Shown in pieces: positions 51,341 through 62,299 of a stretch of DNA of 64,000 nt. The notes under the pieces are model-generated. The model was given only the letters and a program-made list of their open reading frames with translations, had not been told where the DNA came from and searched no databases. This DNA is from DASRDR01 sp963812945 [NCBI: uncultured Candidatus Rokubacteria bacterium] (GTDB taxonomy: Bacteria > Methylomirabilota > Methylomirabilia > Rokubacteriales): positions 2,046,001 through 2,110,000 of the forward strand of contig CAWEXD010000008.1 in the NCBI GenBank assembly GCA_963812945.1, given 5' to 3'. Both the position numbers and the translations under genes were made by a program. Positions within the stretch are counted from its first letter, which is position 1; every line of letters begins with the position of its first letter.

Positions 51341-52540
51341 CTAGAACAGGGGCGAGAAGGTCTGAAACTCCGTGATCGGCTCGAACGACTGATCGGCCGC
51401 CTTCTTCGCCCGGTACATGCGCACGGTGTTCAGGCCGTGGTGCCGCCCCGGTCCGAACGTGATCGGAGCCCACTTGAGCCCTTCGGGCACCCAGTTCCGG
51501 ATGCCTTCCATGGCCTCGACGTAGCCCTCACGGGTCAGGTTCCGCCCCGCTCGCTTGAGCCCCTCGACCGCCGTCGCCATGGCGATCCCGCCGGCCAGCG
51601 CGAAGCTCTCCCGGCCCTTGAGCTTCTCGTCCTGCTTGATCAGCGCCTGGACGAGCTTCACCGACTCGGGGTCCGTCGGCGAGGGAATGTTCCCGTTGTA
51701 GTAGACGCCCTCCCACAGCTCGCCCAGGAGCCGGAACATGATCTGGTGGTCGCCGTAGGGGAAGGGCGCGAAGATCTGCGGCTTGTACCCGACCTTGGCC
51801 ATCTCCTTGATGAGATTCGCGCCCGCCGTCACGGTCCCGACCGGGATCACGACGTCGGCGCCGGAGTCCCGGATCTTCAGGGCGTGCGTCCCCAGCTCCC
51901 GGTCCTGGACTTCGTGCGGCACCTCGGCGGCCAGCGCCACCTTCCCGCCCAGCGCCTGGACCGCGCGCTTGACCCCTTCGACGTACCCCTTCCCGAAGTC
52001 GTCGTTCTGGTAGAAGATCGCGACCTTCTTCGCGTTGACGATCTTGGCCGCCTGCTGGACGATGAACTCGCCCTCGTCGACGTAGTTCGTGTAGATGGCG
52101 AACACGTAGCGCAGCTTGTCCTTGGGCTGCTTCGCCCAGATCAGCGGGTCCCCGTATGGATAGATGGTGGGGACCTTCGCCTCGGCGACGACGTCCTTGT
52201 TGGCGTTCATCACCGCGGAGCCGAGAAGCCCCACGATGGCGAACACGCTGTCCTTCATTTCCGTGACGTTCGCGACAGCCCGGCCCGGGACGTAGCCGTC
52301 GTCCTTCATCACGACCCGGAGCTTCCGTCCGTGGACGCCGCCCTGCTCGTTGACGTGCTTGGCCCAGGCCTCGGCCGCGAGCCCCGTGGTGCCCCACGCT
52401 GCCGCGGGACCCGAGAGCGGCGTCGTGATGCCGAGGACGATCTCGGTGTCGGTCAAGCCCGGCGTCTTCGCCTGGGCGAAGGCCGACGTCACGGAGAGGA
52501 GCAGGGCCAGGAGTGACACGCCCAGCGCCTTGACGATCAT
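51341..52540 (-). CDS. livK: Liv-type periplasmic binding protein
   Basis: 399 residues, type I periplasmic-binding fold. A Sec signal peptide (MIVKALGVSLLALLLSVTSAFA) ends at AFA. The mature protein has LTDTEIVLGITTPLSGPAAAWG, KLRVVMKDDGYVPGRAVANV, VGLLGSAVMNANKD and VPTIYPYGDPL. The ATG at 52540 follows GAGGAGGG. It is the first gene of the operon and sets the specificity; the family covers amino acids, urea, amides and aromatic acids, so the ligand is not known. Confidence 0.9.
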   Translation of the reverse strand: MIVKALGVSLLALLLSVTSAFAQAKTPGLTDTEIVLGITTPLSGPAAAWGTTGLAAEAWAKHVNEQGGVHGRKLRVVMKDDGYVPGRAVANVTEMKDSVFAIVGLLGSAVMNANKDVVAEAKVPTIYPYGDPLIWAKQPKDKLRYVFAIYTNYVDEGEFIVQQAAKIVNAKKVAIFYQNDDFGKGYVEGVKRAVQALGGKVALAAEVPHEVQDRELGTHALKIRDSGADVVIPVGTVTAGANLIKEMAKVGYKPQIFAPFPYGDHQIMFRLLGELWEGVYYNGNIPSPTDPESVKLVQALIKQDEKLKGRESFALAGGIAMATAVEGLKRAGRNLTREGYVEAMEGIRNWVPEGLKWAPITFGPGRHHGLNTVRMYRAKKAADQSFEPITEFQTFSPLF

Positions 52541-52659
52541 GGGACCCTCCTCGTTGAGGGGTGAGGGATCGCGGTCAACCGTAGGGGGATTATAGGTGGC
52601 CGGTCCCCGGCTGTCACCGTTCGTCTCGCGGGGCGCGACCCCGATTCGAAGCCGGCACG

Positions 52660-53916
52660 CTACCGCCCCGGGCGGCGTCGCCGGGCGCTCCCGAGGAGGC
52701 TCCCGCGGACCAGGGCGGACGGGCCGAATCGGGTCCGCACCTCGTCGGTGACCCGTCCCAGCCGGTCGGCCCGGTCCCCCCGCTCGAACAGCGCCAGCTG
52801 ATGCGGGTCGCCCGCGCCCACGAGCCCGGAAACGGAGAGGCCGATCAGCCGGACCGGCTGGGCCCGGGGGATCTTCGAGAACGCGGTCCAGGCCCGGCGG
52901 AAGATCTCCCCCGCGTCGGCGGTGGGCGACTCGCCCGTCCCCCGCCGGGTCAGCGTGTGGAAGTCCGCGAACCGGAGCTTGAGGGTGACGGTGCGGCCGC
53001 GGAGTCCGCCCGATCGGAGCTCGGCCGCCACCCGGTCCGCCTGAGCGAGGAGCGTCGCACGGAGACGCCCGACGTCGCGCGTGTCCCGGCCGAAGGTCTC
53101 CTCCGCCCCGACGGATTTGGGATCGTGCCACGGCACGACCGGGCGCTCGTCGATTCCCTGGGACAGCGCCCAGAGGTGCGCGCCCGAGGCGCCCAGGCGC
53201 CCCTCGAGGCGCGACCGCCCCAGCCGCGTCAGGTCACCGATCGTGCGAGCGCCCAGCGCGGCGAGCTCGCCCTCCGCCGACGGGCCCACTCCCCAGAGGC
53301 GCCGGAGCGGCAGGTCGCGCAGAAATGCCGCTTCCTGGCCGGGGTCGACCACGACCAGGCCGTCGGGCTTCTCCAGGTCCGAGGCGATCTTCGCGACGAA
53401 CTTGTTCGGCGCGACGCCCGCCGACGCCGTCAGGCCCACCTCGCTCCGGATCCGCGCCTTGATGCGGCGCGCGATCTCCGGCCCGGAGCCGTGGAGCGAC
53501 AGAGAGGCGGTCACGTCGAGAAACGCCTCGTCCAGGGACAAGGGCTCGACCAGCGGCGTGAAGTCGGCCAGGATCGCCATGATGCGCTCGGACTCCCGCG
53601 CGTACTTGTCCATGTCCACGGGCAGGAAGGCGGCCGCCGGGCACAGGCGATACGCGCGCCCGATGGGCATGGCCGAGTGGATCCCGAATCGCCGCGCTTC
53701 GTAGGAAGCGGCCGAGACCACGCCCCGGCCGCGGGGATCGGCGCCGACCACGACGGGACGCCCGGAGAGCTCGGGCCGGTCGCGCTGCTCCACGGACGCG
53801 TAGAACGCGTCCATGTCGACGTGGAGCACGACCCGCGAGACGGGCGCCTCGCGCGCAGCCGCTCGGCGGCCGCGGGTCAGCTCGTGGCGGGGCGGGGCGC
53901 CCGAGGTCCCCGGCAC
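52660..53916 (-). CDS. dinB: DNA polymerase IV
   Basis: 418 residues. LHVDMDAFYASVEQ (catalytic Asp) near the N-terminus, SYEARRFGIHSAMP, EPLSLDEAFLDVT (second Asp-Glu pair), then a helix-hairpin-helix (LWGVGPSAEGELAALGARTIGDL) and a little-finger domain. No full beta-clamp-binding motif is clear, though HQLALFERG near residue 382 resembles one. The ATG at 53916 adds about 25 non-conserved residues; a GTG within HVDMDAF's strand is the alternative start. Confidence 0.9.
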   Translation of the reverse strand: MPGTSGAPPRHELTRGRRAAAREAPVSRVVLHVDMDAFYASVEQRDRPELSGRPVVVGADPRGRGVVSAASYEARRFGIHSAMPIGRAYRLCPAAAFLPVDMDKYARESERIMAILADFTPLVEPLSLDEAFLDVTASLSLHGSGPEIARRIKARIRSEVGLTASAGVAPNKFVAKIASDLEKPDGLVVVDPGQEAAFLRDLPLRRLWGVGPSAEGELAALGARTIGDLTRLGRSRLEGRLGASGAHLWALSQGIDERPVVPWHDPKSVGAEETFGRDTRDVGRLRATLLAQADRVAAELRSGGLRGRTVTLKLRFADFHTLTRRGTGESPTADAGEIFRRAWTAFSKIPRAQPVRLIGLSVSGLVGAGDPHQLALFERGDRADRLGRVTDEVRTRFGPSALVRGSLLGSARRRRPGR

Positions 53917-53970
53917 GTCGAGGGAGACCGCCCGGACGACGTCACGGCGAGCGGCGGCCGGGCCGACGGG

Positions 53971-54648
53971 TCACGGGCGCGCGTCGGGCTCGACCGCCTG
54001 GTCGAGGGCGCGACGCAGGGTCTGGACCTCCGACTCCAGCGCGTGGATGCGGTCGAGCATCTGCTCGATCGACCTCGTCAGGGGATCGGGCAGGTCGGCG
54101 TGCTCGAGATCGACGGGGAACCCGACGCGCTGGCCGTCACGGTAGATGACCTTGCCGGGCACGCCCACCACGACGGAGTCCGGGGGCACCTCGGCCACGA
54201 CCACCGAGCCGGCCCCGATGCGAGCCCCGGCCCCGACGGTGATGGCTCCGATGATCGCCGCGCCGGTGCCCACGACCACGTTCCGCTCCAGCGTCGGATG
54301 GCGCTTCTCGCGCTTCAGGCTCGTGCCCCCCAGCGTGACACCCTGGTAGAGCGTGACGTCGTCACCAACCTCCGCGGTCTCGCCCATCACGACGCCCATG
54401 CCGTGGTCGATGAAGACCCCCTGCCCGATGCGCGCGCCGGGGTGGATCTCGATCCCCGTCAGGAACCGCGAGACGTGCGACACGAAGCGGGCCGTCACCA
54501 GCCACCCCGCACCCCACAGCCGGTGCGCCAGCCGGTGGAACGCGAGCGCGTGCACACCGGGGTAGCAGAGCACCACCTCCAGGCGGCTCCGCGCCGCCGG
54601 GTCGCGCGCCATGGCCGCCGCCACGTCCCGACGAATCGACTCAAGCAT
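53971..54648 (-). CDS. cysE: serine O-acetyltransferase
   Basis: 225 residues. [11 protein letters not shown] and the left-handed beta-helix repeats [30 protein letters not shown], then [25 protein letters not shown]. It acetylates serine for cysteine synthesis in the cytoplasm. A C-terminal coiled coil ([28 protein letters not shown]) takes the place of the usual short inhibitory tail, so feedback control by cysteine may differ. It lies 67 bases after the desulfurase gene on the same strand. Confidence 0.92.
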   Translation of the reverse strand: MLESIRRDVAAAMARDPAARSRLEVVLCYPGVHALAFHRLAHRLWGAGWLVTARFVSHVSRFLTGIEIHPGARIGQGVFIDHGMGVVMGETAEVGDDVTLYQGVTLGGTSLKREKRHPTLERNVVVGTGAAIIGAITVGAGARIGAGSVVVAEVPPDSVVVGVPGKVIYRDGQRVGFPVDLEHADLPDPLTRSIEQMLDRIHALESEVQTLRRALDQAVEPDARP

Positions 54649-54715
54649 GGCTCGTCTCCCGCCGCGCCTCGCTGTACATCGTAACCCGGGCGGGCCCTCG
54701 AGCCCGCTCTCCCTG

Positions 54716-55870
54716 TCAGGCGGCCCCGGCGGGCGACAGAGCGCGGATCCGCTGGACGGCCGGCGGCAGGACCTCGAGCACGTAGTCCACGTCCTCCCGG
54801 GTCGTACCCCCGCCGAGCGAGGTCCGGACCGCTCCCAGCGCCCAGTCCGCCGGAATACCCATGGCCGTGATCACGTAGGAGGGCTCGAGGCTCCCCGACG
54901 TGCAGGCCGAGCCCGCCGAGACGCCGATCCCCTTGAGGTCGAGCGCCAGGATCAGGGACTCCGCCTCGAGGCCGCGGAAGCTCATGTTGAGCGTGCCGGG
55001 AAGCCGCCGCGTTGGGTGGCCGTTCAGACGAACGTCGGGCACGACTCGCCGCACGCCCTCCCACAGCCGGTCGCGCAGCGCCGACACCCGCTCCGCCTCC
55101 TCCGCCATGTACCGGGCCCGCAGCTCGACCGCCTTGCCGAAGCCCACGATCGCCGGCACGTTCTCGGTGCCCGCCCGTCGCCGGCGCTCGTGATCCCCGC
55201 CGTGCTGGACGGACACCATCCGGGTGCCCTTCCGGACGTAGAGCGCGCCGATGCCCTTCGGACCGTAGATCTTGTGGGACGACATCGAGAGGAGCGAGAT
55301 CCCGGTCTCACGCACCGACAGGGGCAGCTTGCCGAAGGTCTGGACCGCGTCGGTGTGGAGGGGGATGCTCCGCTCCGCCGCGATGCGCCCGATCTCCTTG
55401 ATGGGCATCACGGTGCCGGACTCGCTGTTCGCCGACTGGATGGAGATCAGGATCGTGTCGGGACGCAGCGCGCGGCGCACGTCGTCCGGATCCACCAGGC
55501 CGTCACCGTCGACCGGCAGGTACGTCACGCCGTGGCCAGCCTGCTCCAGCGCCTGGCAGGTCCGCAGGACCGCGTGGTGCTCGACCTGGGTCGTCACCAC
55601 GTGGCCCCCGGGCCGGGCGCCGGCGACACCCTTGACGGCCAGGTTGTCCGATTCCGTGCCGCCGGAGGTGAACACGATCTCCTCCGGCGTGACCCCGAGG
55701 AAGCCCGCGATGGTCTCACGAGCCGTGTCGATGCCGTCCCGCGCCTCCCGTCCGAACCCGTGAATGCTCGAGGCATTGCCGAAACGCTCCGAGAAGTAGG
55801 GCAGCATCGCCGCCAGAACATCGGGGTGAACCGGCGTCGAGGCGTTGTGATCGAGATAGACGCGTCGCAT
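54716..55870 (-). CDS. cysteine desulfurase (NifS/IscS family), second copy
   Basis: 384 residues. [49 protein letters not shown] with the PLP lysine, and [16 protein letters not shown] with the catalytic Cys. A start at 55870 gives the canonical N-terminus. Together with the IscS at 61 kb the window encodes two desulfurases. This one, beside cysE and divergent from the DsrEFH-like triad, is the better candidate for supplying sulfur to tRNA thiolation or sulfur relay (inference). Confidence 0.92.
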   Translation of the reverse strand: MRRVYLDHNASTPVHPDVLAAMLPYFSERFGNASSIHGFGREARDGIDTARETIAGFLGVTPEEIVFTSGGTESDNLAVKGVAGARPGGHVVTTQVEHHAVLRTCQALEQAGHGVTYLPVDGDGLVDPDDVRRALRPDTILISIQSANSESGTVMPIKEIGRIAAERSIPLHTDAVQTFGKLPLSVRETGISLLSMSSHKIYGPKGIGALYVRKGTRMVSVQHGGDHERRRRAGTENVPAIVGFGKAVELRARYMAEEAERVSALRDRLWEGVRRVVPDVRLNGHPTRRLPGTLNMSFRGLEAESLILALDLKGIGVSAGSACTSGSLEPSYVITAMGIPADWALGAVRTSLGGGTTREDVDYVLEVLPPAVQRIRALSPAGAA

Positions 55871-55936
55871 GACGTTCCTCACCTCGTGGCGCGGCCGGCA
55901 CGCGGGCGCGCGAGCGCCTGCGAGAGGCGCCGCGCG

Positions 55937-55965
55937 TTGACAGGGTGCCGGCCGGATGTTAGCGT
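55937..55965 (+). promoter_or_regulatory. probable promoter of the DsrEFH-like triad
   Basis: TTGACA (55937-55942), 17 bases, TAGCGT (55960-55965). The start site would fall near 55972, only a few bases before the ATG at 55975, and no ribosome-binding site precedes that ATG; the mRNA may be nearly leaderless. Confidence 0.4.
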
Positions 55966-55974
55966 TGGCGCGCA

Positions 55975-56313
55975 ATGAGCGGAGAGGTCGCGAGCCAGAA
56001 TCTGCGCGGCCGCAAGCTCGGGATGCTCCTCTCCACCGACCCGCGGCACCCCAACCTCGGCACCGGCCTGGGGCTCGCCCGGGCGGCTCTGGACCGGGGC
56101 GTGGACCTCTACCTCTACTTGGTCGACGACGGCGTCCGAAACATCGACGACGAGCGCATCCTCGAGCTCGGCCGCCGCGGCGCGAAGCTCTTCGTGTGCG
56201 CCTACGGCTGTCAGCGACGGCGCCTGCCCATCACGGACAAGGCGACGTACTGCGGCCTCGTCGTCCTGACCGATCTCATCAACGGCACCGAGCGCTTCGT
56301 CGCGCTCAACTGA
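55975..56313 (+). CDS. DsrE-family protein (TusD/DsrE-like)
   Basis: 112 residues. GMLLSTDPRHPNLGTGLGLARAALDRGVDLYLYLVDDGV is a DsrE alpha/beta fold opening, and VCAYGCQRRRLP at about residue 74 holds two cysteines where DsrE/TusD has its sulfur-carrying Cys. Next two genes are DsrF/DsrH-like, so this should be the large subunit of a sulfur-relay complex. No TusE or TusA partner is visible here. Confidence 0.7.
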   Translation: MSGEVASQNLRGRKLGMLLSTDPRHPNLGTGLGLARAALDRGVDLYLYLVDDGVRNIDDERILELGRRGAKLFVCAYGCQRRRLPITDKATYCGLVVLTDLINGTERFVALN

Positions 56314-56343
56314 CCGGGTTCGGGAACCCGCCTCCCTCGAGCC

Positions 56344-56703
56344 ATGATCGAGACCGGAATCCCCGTCCTCGTCGCCGTCTCGGTGGACCCCGAAGCGTCG
56401 CACCGGGCGAACGAGGCCGTGCGCATCGCGCTCGGGATCCTCGCGGGAGAGAACGCCGTCACGATCGCGCTCGTGGGTGCCGGCGCGAAGGTGCTCGACG
56501 CCGACGTCGAGGACTACGTGGACGGGGAGGACCTCCTGAGGCACCTGGGCACGCTGGGGAAACTCGGCCAGATGTTCCACGTCGAGCGAAGCGCGATCCG
56601 CTCGGGCGGCGGCTGGAACCCGCTCGGTCTCAAGGTGGTGCCGATCGACCGCGCGGATCTCGCCGGCCTCCTGGCCGGGAGCCGGCGGGCGCTTCTGTTC
56701 TGA
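56344..56703 (+). CDS. DsrF/TusC-like protein
   Basis: 119 residues. VLVAVSVDPEASHRANEAVRIALGILAGENAVTIALVG follows the DsrE/DsrF fold pattern (strand, helix, strand ending in a hydrophobic core). No cysteine is present in the whole protein, consistent with a structural role, as in TusC. It lies 30 bases after the DsrE-like gene and 6 before the DsrH-like gene. Confidence 0.6.
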   Translation: MIETGIPVLVAVSVDPEASHRANEAVRIALGILAGENAVTIALVGAGAKVLDADVEDYVDGEDLLRHLGTLGKLGQMFHVERSAIRSGGGWNPLGLKVVPIDRADLAGLLAGSRRALLF

Positions 56704-56709
56704 GCCGCC

Positions 56710-56988
56710 ATGCCTCACGTGCTCCACCTGATCAAGGACCCGGGAAACGCCTTGGCGCTCGAGGTGCTGCGCGCCCAGGCGGCCGACCCGAGCACACAGC
56801 TCACGGTGGTGCTCATGCACGACGCCGTCCGTCTCGCCGAGCCGCTGCCGGGTCAGGTCTACCGTCTCCGCGACGGTCATCGAGACCTCCCGGAAACCGA
56901 CTCCTCAGCGATAGGCGCGATGGGCGCGATCGGGCCCTCGGAGCTCCTCGACCTCATCTTCGCAGCCGACTCAGTCGTCACCTGGTAG
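56710..56988 (+). CDS. DsrH/TusB-like protein
   Basis: 92 residues, the size of DsrH. MPHVLHLIKDPGNALALEVL and VVLMHDAVRL keep the DsrH opening, but it has no cysteine, whereas DsrH normally has one catalytic Cys near position 20; the final Trp-Trp-like stretch is reduced to a single W. The 3' end overlaps iscX, read from the other strand, by 18 bases. Confidence 0.58.
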   Translation: MPHVLHLIKDPGNALALEVLRAQAADPSTQLTVVLMHDAVRLAEPLPGQVYRLRDGHRDLPETDSSAIGAMGAIGPSELLDLIFAADSVVTW

Positions 56989-57216
56989 CTCGGCGTCGCC
57001 CGCCCCTTCGCGGGCGGCGCGATACTCCTCGAGCCACGCCATCTGGATGGCCTCGAGCTTGCCCTCGGTCGAGGCCTTCGCGTCGTCGACGAACCCCGGC
57101 AGCTCGGTGACCCACCGGTGGAGATCCGTGAACCGCACGGTGAGCGGGTCTGTCTCCGGATGCCGCTCGGCGAGCGCGATCGCGATGTCCTCGGCGTCCT
57201 GCCACGTCAGCGCCAT
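56971..57216 (-). CDS. iscX: IscX/YfhJ-like Fe-S assembly protein
   Basis: 81 residues. Starts MALTWQDAEDIAIALAERHPETDP and continues VRFTDLHRWVTELPGFVDD and IQMAWLEEYRA, the IscX fold. GGAGGG lies seven bases before ATG 57216; the upstream in-frame ATG is rejected. IscX binds IscS and iron and modulates the desulfurase. It is the last gene of the ISC operon. A dozen acidic residues form the expected face. Confidence 0.87.
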   Translation of the reverse strand: MALTWQDAEDIAIALAERHPETDPLTVRFTDLHRWVTELPGFVDDAKASTEGKLEAIQMAWLEEYRAAREGAGDAELPGDD

Positions 57217-57227
57217 AGATCCCTCCG

Positions 57228-57551
57228 TCACTCGATGACGTCGACGACCACGTCACCCTGCACGATCGCCTGGCAGCCGAGCCGGGAGTGGAGGGTCAGC
57301 CCCTGGGCCGTGTCGAGGCGATCCTCCTCGTCCTGCTCCAGGGGCGAGAGGTTCTCCTCGCCCTGCCGGACGACGACGTGGCACGTCGTGCACGCGCAGT
57401 TGCCTCCGCAGTTGTGGTCCAAACGGATTCCGTGGTGCAGCGCGATGTCCAGGAGCGATCCCGGCTTGCCGTGGTCGCCGTACGGGAAATCCTTGTCGTC
57501 GACCTCGACGGTGACGTTGGCCGGTTGGAAGGTGACGCGGTAGCGGGCCAT
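57228..57551 (-). CDS. fdx: ISC-type [2Fe-2S] ferredoxin
   Basis: 107 residues. Cluster ligands are Cys48, Cys54, Cys57 and Cys93, in CGGNCACTTC and LGCQAIV. The sequence is acidic. It donates electrons to IscU-based cluster assembly. The gene is 3 bases after hscA and 11 before iscX. Confidence 0.92.
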   Translation of the reverse strand: MARYRVTFQPANVTVEVDDKDFPYGDHGKPGSLLDIALHHGIRLDHNCGGNCACTTCHVVVRQGEENLSPLEQDEEDRLDTAQGLTLHSRLGCQAIVQGDVVVDVIE

Positions 57552-57554
57552 CGG

Positions 57555-59473
<1,919 letters not shown>

Positions 59474-59474
<1 letters not shown>

Positions 59475-60163
59475 CAGTCCGTCGGCCCTCCATCTGTTTG
59501 GACGGCGAGCGCGGCGCCCAGGTCGCGGAGGACCGTCCTCAGGTACGCCCGGGTGGCGAGGATGTCCCGCATCCGGCCGAGCAGGCGTCGCCGCGTCGCG
59601 GCGTCCCCCGCATCCCACTCGGGGAAGCACGCGGCCAGCTCCGTCTCCGCGCCGGCGCGGCGGGCCTCGAGCTCCGTTCGCGCCCCTTCGAGGCGGGCGC
59701 GGAGCGCCGGGGCCTCGTCCGGCCCGGCCGTGCGGAGCTCCATGCGCGCCTCCTGGAGCTCGAGGATCTCCTCGAACAGGTCGGCCGGCGGCTTGGCCTG
59801 GCCAGCGGTGCCGAGCGCCATGCCCTCCTGCTCCAGGAGGCACTCCACCCGGCTCACCGGATCGCGGAGCGCGCGGTAGGCCGCGTTCACGGCGGCCGAG
59901 GCATCGAGGCTGACCGCCTGCTCCTCGGCGGACCGGAGGCGGAAGTAGTCCGGATGGAGCCGCCGGTTGAGCCCGTGGAAGCGCCGCTCGAGATCGGCTC
60001 GGTCGAGGTGGAGCCGCCGCTCGAGTCCGAGCACCGCCCAGTGGTCGCTCCCGGCGGGAAAGGGCTGAAGCCGGCCGCACTCGGGGCAGACGTCCCCCGC
60101 CGGCGCGGTCCCGCCGCAGCCCCAGCACTTCGGTCCCACCCGCTCGCTCGTCGCCTCTACCAC
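59474..60163 (-). CDS. hscB: J-domain co-chaperone HscB with N-terminal zinc finger
   Basis: 229 residues. The J domain has the HPD motif (RRLHPDYFR, about residue 73). The N-terminus has CWGCGG...CPECG, a two-CxxC zinc site that is found in eukaryotic and some bacterial HscB but not in E. coli HscB. The GTG at 60163 follows GAGGGG and is preferred over TTG starts upstream. It delivers IscU to HscA. Confidence 0.87.
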
Positions 60164-60183
60164 CAATCGCCCCTCAAAGACCA

Positions 60184-60207
60184 ACCGGGCCTCGAACGAG
60201 GCCCGGT
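60184..60207 (-). terminator. hairpin in the iscA-hscB gap
   Basis: Palindrome ACCGGGCCTCG-AA-CGAGGCCCGGT (11-bp arms) between iscA (ends 60272) and the hscB start (60163). On the transcribed strand it is followed by TGGTCTTTG, with only a partial U tract. It may attenuate or protect the hscBA part of the transcript. Confidence 0.5.
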
Positions 60208-60271
60208 CACGTCGTTGGCTCCATCTCGACTCAGGTCGGGATACCGATCGCCCCGCCCCCGTGACTCGGCC

Positions 60272-60598
60272 TCAGGCCGTGAACGACGTGCCGCAGCCGC
60301 AGCTCGACTTCGCGTTGGGATTCACGAACGTGAAACCGCCGGTCAGCCCCTGGGTGACGAAGTCCAGCGTCGTCCCGTTCAGGTACAGGTAGCTCTTCAC
60401 GTCCACGACCACCTTGACCCCGTCGACCTCGAACTGCTTGTCGTGCTTCCTGAGCTCGGAGTCGAACTGGAGGTCGTAGGTCATGCCCGAGCAGCCGCCC
60501 CCCCGCACACCCATGCGCAGGAAGGCGTTCTCCAGCTTCTGGGTCGTCATGAGCTCCCTGACCCGGCTGACCGCCGTCGGCGTCATCGAGACCGCCAT
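60272..60598 (-). CDS. iscA: A-type Fe-S carrier IscA/ErpA
   Basis: 108 residues. Ligand cysteines Cys36 (GGGCSGM), Cys100 and Cys102 (SCGCG) are all present. It carries iron or a cluster from IscU to target proteins. Between iscU (28 bases) and hscB. The C-terminal SSCGCGTSF is canonical. Confidence 0.92.
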   Translation of the reverse strand: MAVSMTPTAVSRVRELMTTQKLENAFLRMGVRGGGCSGMTYDLQFDSELRKHDKQFEVDGVKVVVDVKSYLYLNGTTLDFVTQGLTGGFTFVNPNAKSSCGCGTSFTA

Positions 60599-60626
60599 GC
60601 TCGCTCGTCCTCCTTCCTGCTCCCCG

Positions 60627-61040
60627 TTACGTCTGGGCCTGAGCCGCCGCCTGCTTTTCGGCCCACTTCTCCTGGAAGTCGCGGATGGCCGCCTTGATCG
60701 CGTCCTCCGCCAGGACCGAGCAATGGATCTTGACGGGCGGCAGCCGGAGCTCGTTCACGATGTCCGTGTTCTTGATCTTCAGCGCGTCGTCGACGCTCTT
60801 GCCCTTGAGCCACTCGGTGGCCAGGCTCGAGCTCGCGATCGCGGAGCCGCAGCCGAAGGTCTTGAACTTGGCGTCCTCGATGACGCCGGTGTCCAGGTTG
60901 ACCTTGATCTGCAGCTTCATCACGTCGCCGCACTCGGGTGCGCCGACGAGCCCCGTCCCCAGGCCGGGGGTGTCCTTCCCGAACGACCCGACGTTCCGGG
61001 GATTGCTGTAGTGATCGATGACCTTGTCGCTGTAGGCCAT
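60627..61040 (-). CDS. iscU: Fe-S scaffold IscU
   Basis: 137 residues. YSDKVIDHYSNPRNVGSF at the N-terminus; ligands Cys37 (with Asp39), Cys64 and His106/Cys107, with PPVKIHCSVLAEDA containing the HscA-binding LPPVK site. The cluster forms here from IscS sulfur. ATG 61040. The last 12 residues are an Ala/Gln tail. Confidence 0.94.
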   Translation of the reverse strand: MAYSDKVIDHYSNPRNVGSFGKDTPGLGTGLVGAPECGDVMKLQIKVNLDTGVIEDAKFKTFGCGSAIASSSLATEWLKGKSVDDALKIKNTDIVNELRLPPVKIHCSVLAEDAIKAAIRDFQEKWAEKQAAAQAQT

Positions 61041-61056
61041 GGTCGAAGTGTCCTCC

Positions 61057-62286
61057 TTACTCGGCCTTCCAATGGATGGACTTGATGTCGACGCCTTCCT
61101 TCGCCAGCTCGTAGAGCGGCGACATGTCCCGGAGCCGCTTGACGACGTCGATCGTCCGGTCCGCCACGAAATCCACTTCCTCGACCGTCGTGAACCGGTG
61201 CAGCCCGTACCGGATCGAGGAGTGCGCGAGGTCGGCGCCCACACCGAGAGCCTGGATGACGTACGACGGCTCCAGGGTGGACGACGTGCATGCCGACCCG
61301 GACGACAGCGCGACCTCCTTGTTCAGCCCCATCAGGATCGACTCGCCCTCCACGTAGGCGAACGAGATGTTGAGCGTGTGCGGCAGCCGCCGCTCCGGGT
61401 GGCCGTTCAGGTACGCCTCGTCCACGGACGAGAGGATCCGGTCTTGCAGCCGGTCCCGGAGCTGACCCAGATGCACCGACTCCTCGGGCATGATCTCGCG
61501 GCAGATCTCCGCTGCCCGGCCGAAACCCACCGCCAGCGGCACCGGCACCGTGCCGGAGCGCGCGCCCCGCTCGTGCCCGCCGCCGTCGATCATCGGCGCG
61601 ATCCGGACCCGCGGGTTGCGCCGCCGCACATACAGGGCGCCGATGCCCTTCGGGCCGTAGATCTTGTGGGCGGTGCAGGACAGGAGGTCGATGTTCATCT
61701 TCTCGACGTCGACCGGAATCTTGCCGACCGCCTCCGTCGCATCCGTGTGGAAGAGAACCCCGCGCTCCTTGGCGACCTTGCCGAGCTCGGCAACGGCCTG
61801 GATCGTCCCGATCTCGTTGTTGGCGAACATGATCGAGACGAGGATGGTCTGGTCGGTGATGGCCTTGCGCACCGCGTCGGGATCGACCACGCCTTGGGGG
61901 TCCACCGGCAGGTACGTCACCCGGGCCAACCCCTGCTTCTCGAGACGCCGGCACGGATCCAGGATCGCGCGCTGCTCCGTGGCCACCGTGACGATGTGAT
62001 TGCCCTTCTCCCGGTACATCTCGACGACACCCTTGATGGCCAGGTTGTCGGCTTCGGTCCCCCCGGAGGTCCACACGAGCTCCTTGGGGTCCCGGGCTCC
62101 GATCAGCCGGGCCAGCTGCTCGCGCGCCCGCTCCATGCCAGACTCGGCTTCCCAGCCGAAGGAGTGATTGCGGCTGCCGGGATGCCCGAACCTCTCGGAG
62201 AAGTACGGGATCATCGCCTCGAGCACCCGCGGATCGACGGGCGTCGTCGAGTTGCTGTCCATGAAGATCGGGAACTTCACTGCCAT
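61057..62286 (-). CDS. iscS: cysteine desulfurase IscS
   Basis: 409 residues, IscS length. YMDSNSTTPVDP-like opening (IFMDSNSTTPVDPRVLEAM), [17 protein letters not shown] with PLP lysine and SSGSACTSSTLEPSYV with the catalytic cysteine loop. It feeds persulfide to IscU. It starts 13 bases after iscR. Confidence 0.95.
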   Translation of the reverse strand: MAVKFPIFMDSNSTTPVDPRVLEAMIPYFSERFGHPGSRNHSFGWEAESGMERAREQLARLIGARDPKELVWTSGGTEADNLAIKGVVEMYREKGNHIVTVATEQRAILDPCRRLEKQGLARVTYLPVDPQGVVDPDAVRKAITDQTILVSIMFANNEIGTIQAVAELGKVAKERGVLFHTDATEAVGKIPVDVEKMNIDLLSCTAHKIYGPKGIGALYVRRRNPRVRIAPMIDGGGHERGARSGTVPVPLAVGFGRAAEICREIMPEESVHLGQLRDRLQDRILSSVDEAYLNGHPERRLPHTLNISFAYVEGESILMGLNKEVALSSGSACTSSTLEPSYVIQALGVGADLAHSSIRYGLHRFTTVEEVDFVADRTIDVVKRLRDMSPLYELAKEGVDIKSIHWKAE

Positions 62287-62299
62287 GGGCGCCGTCTCC

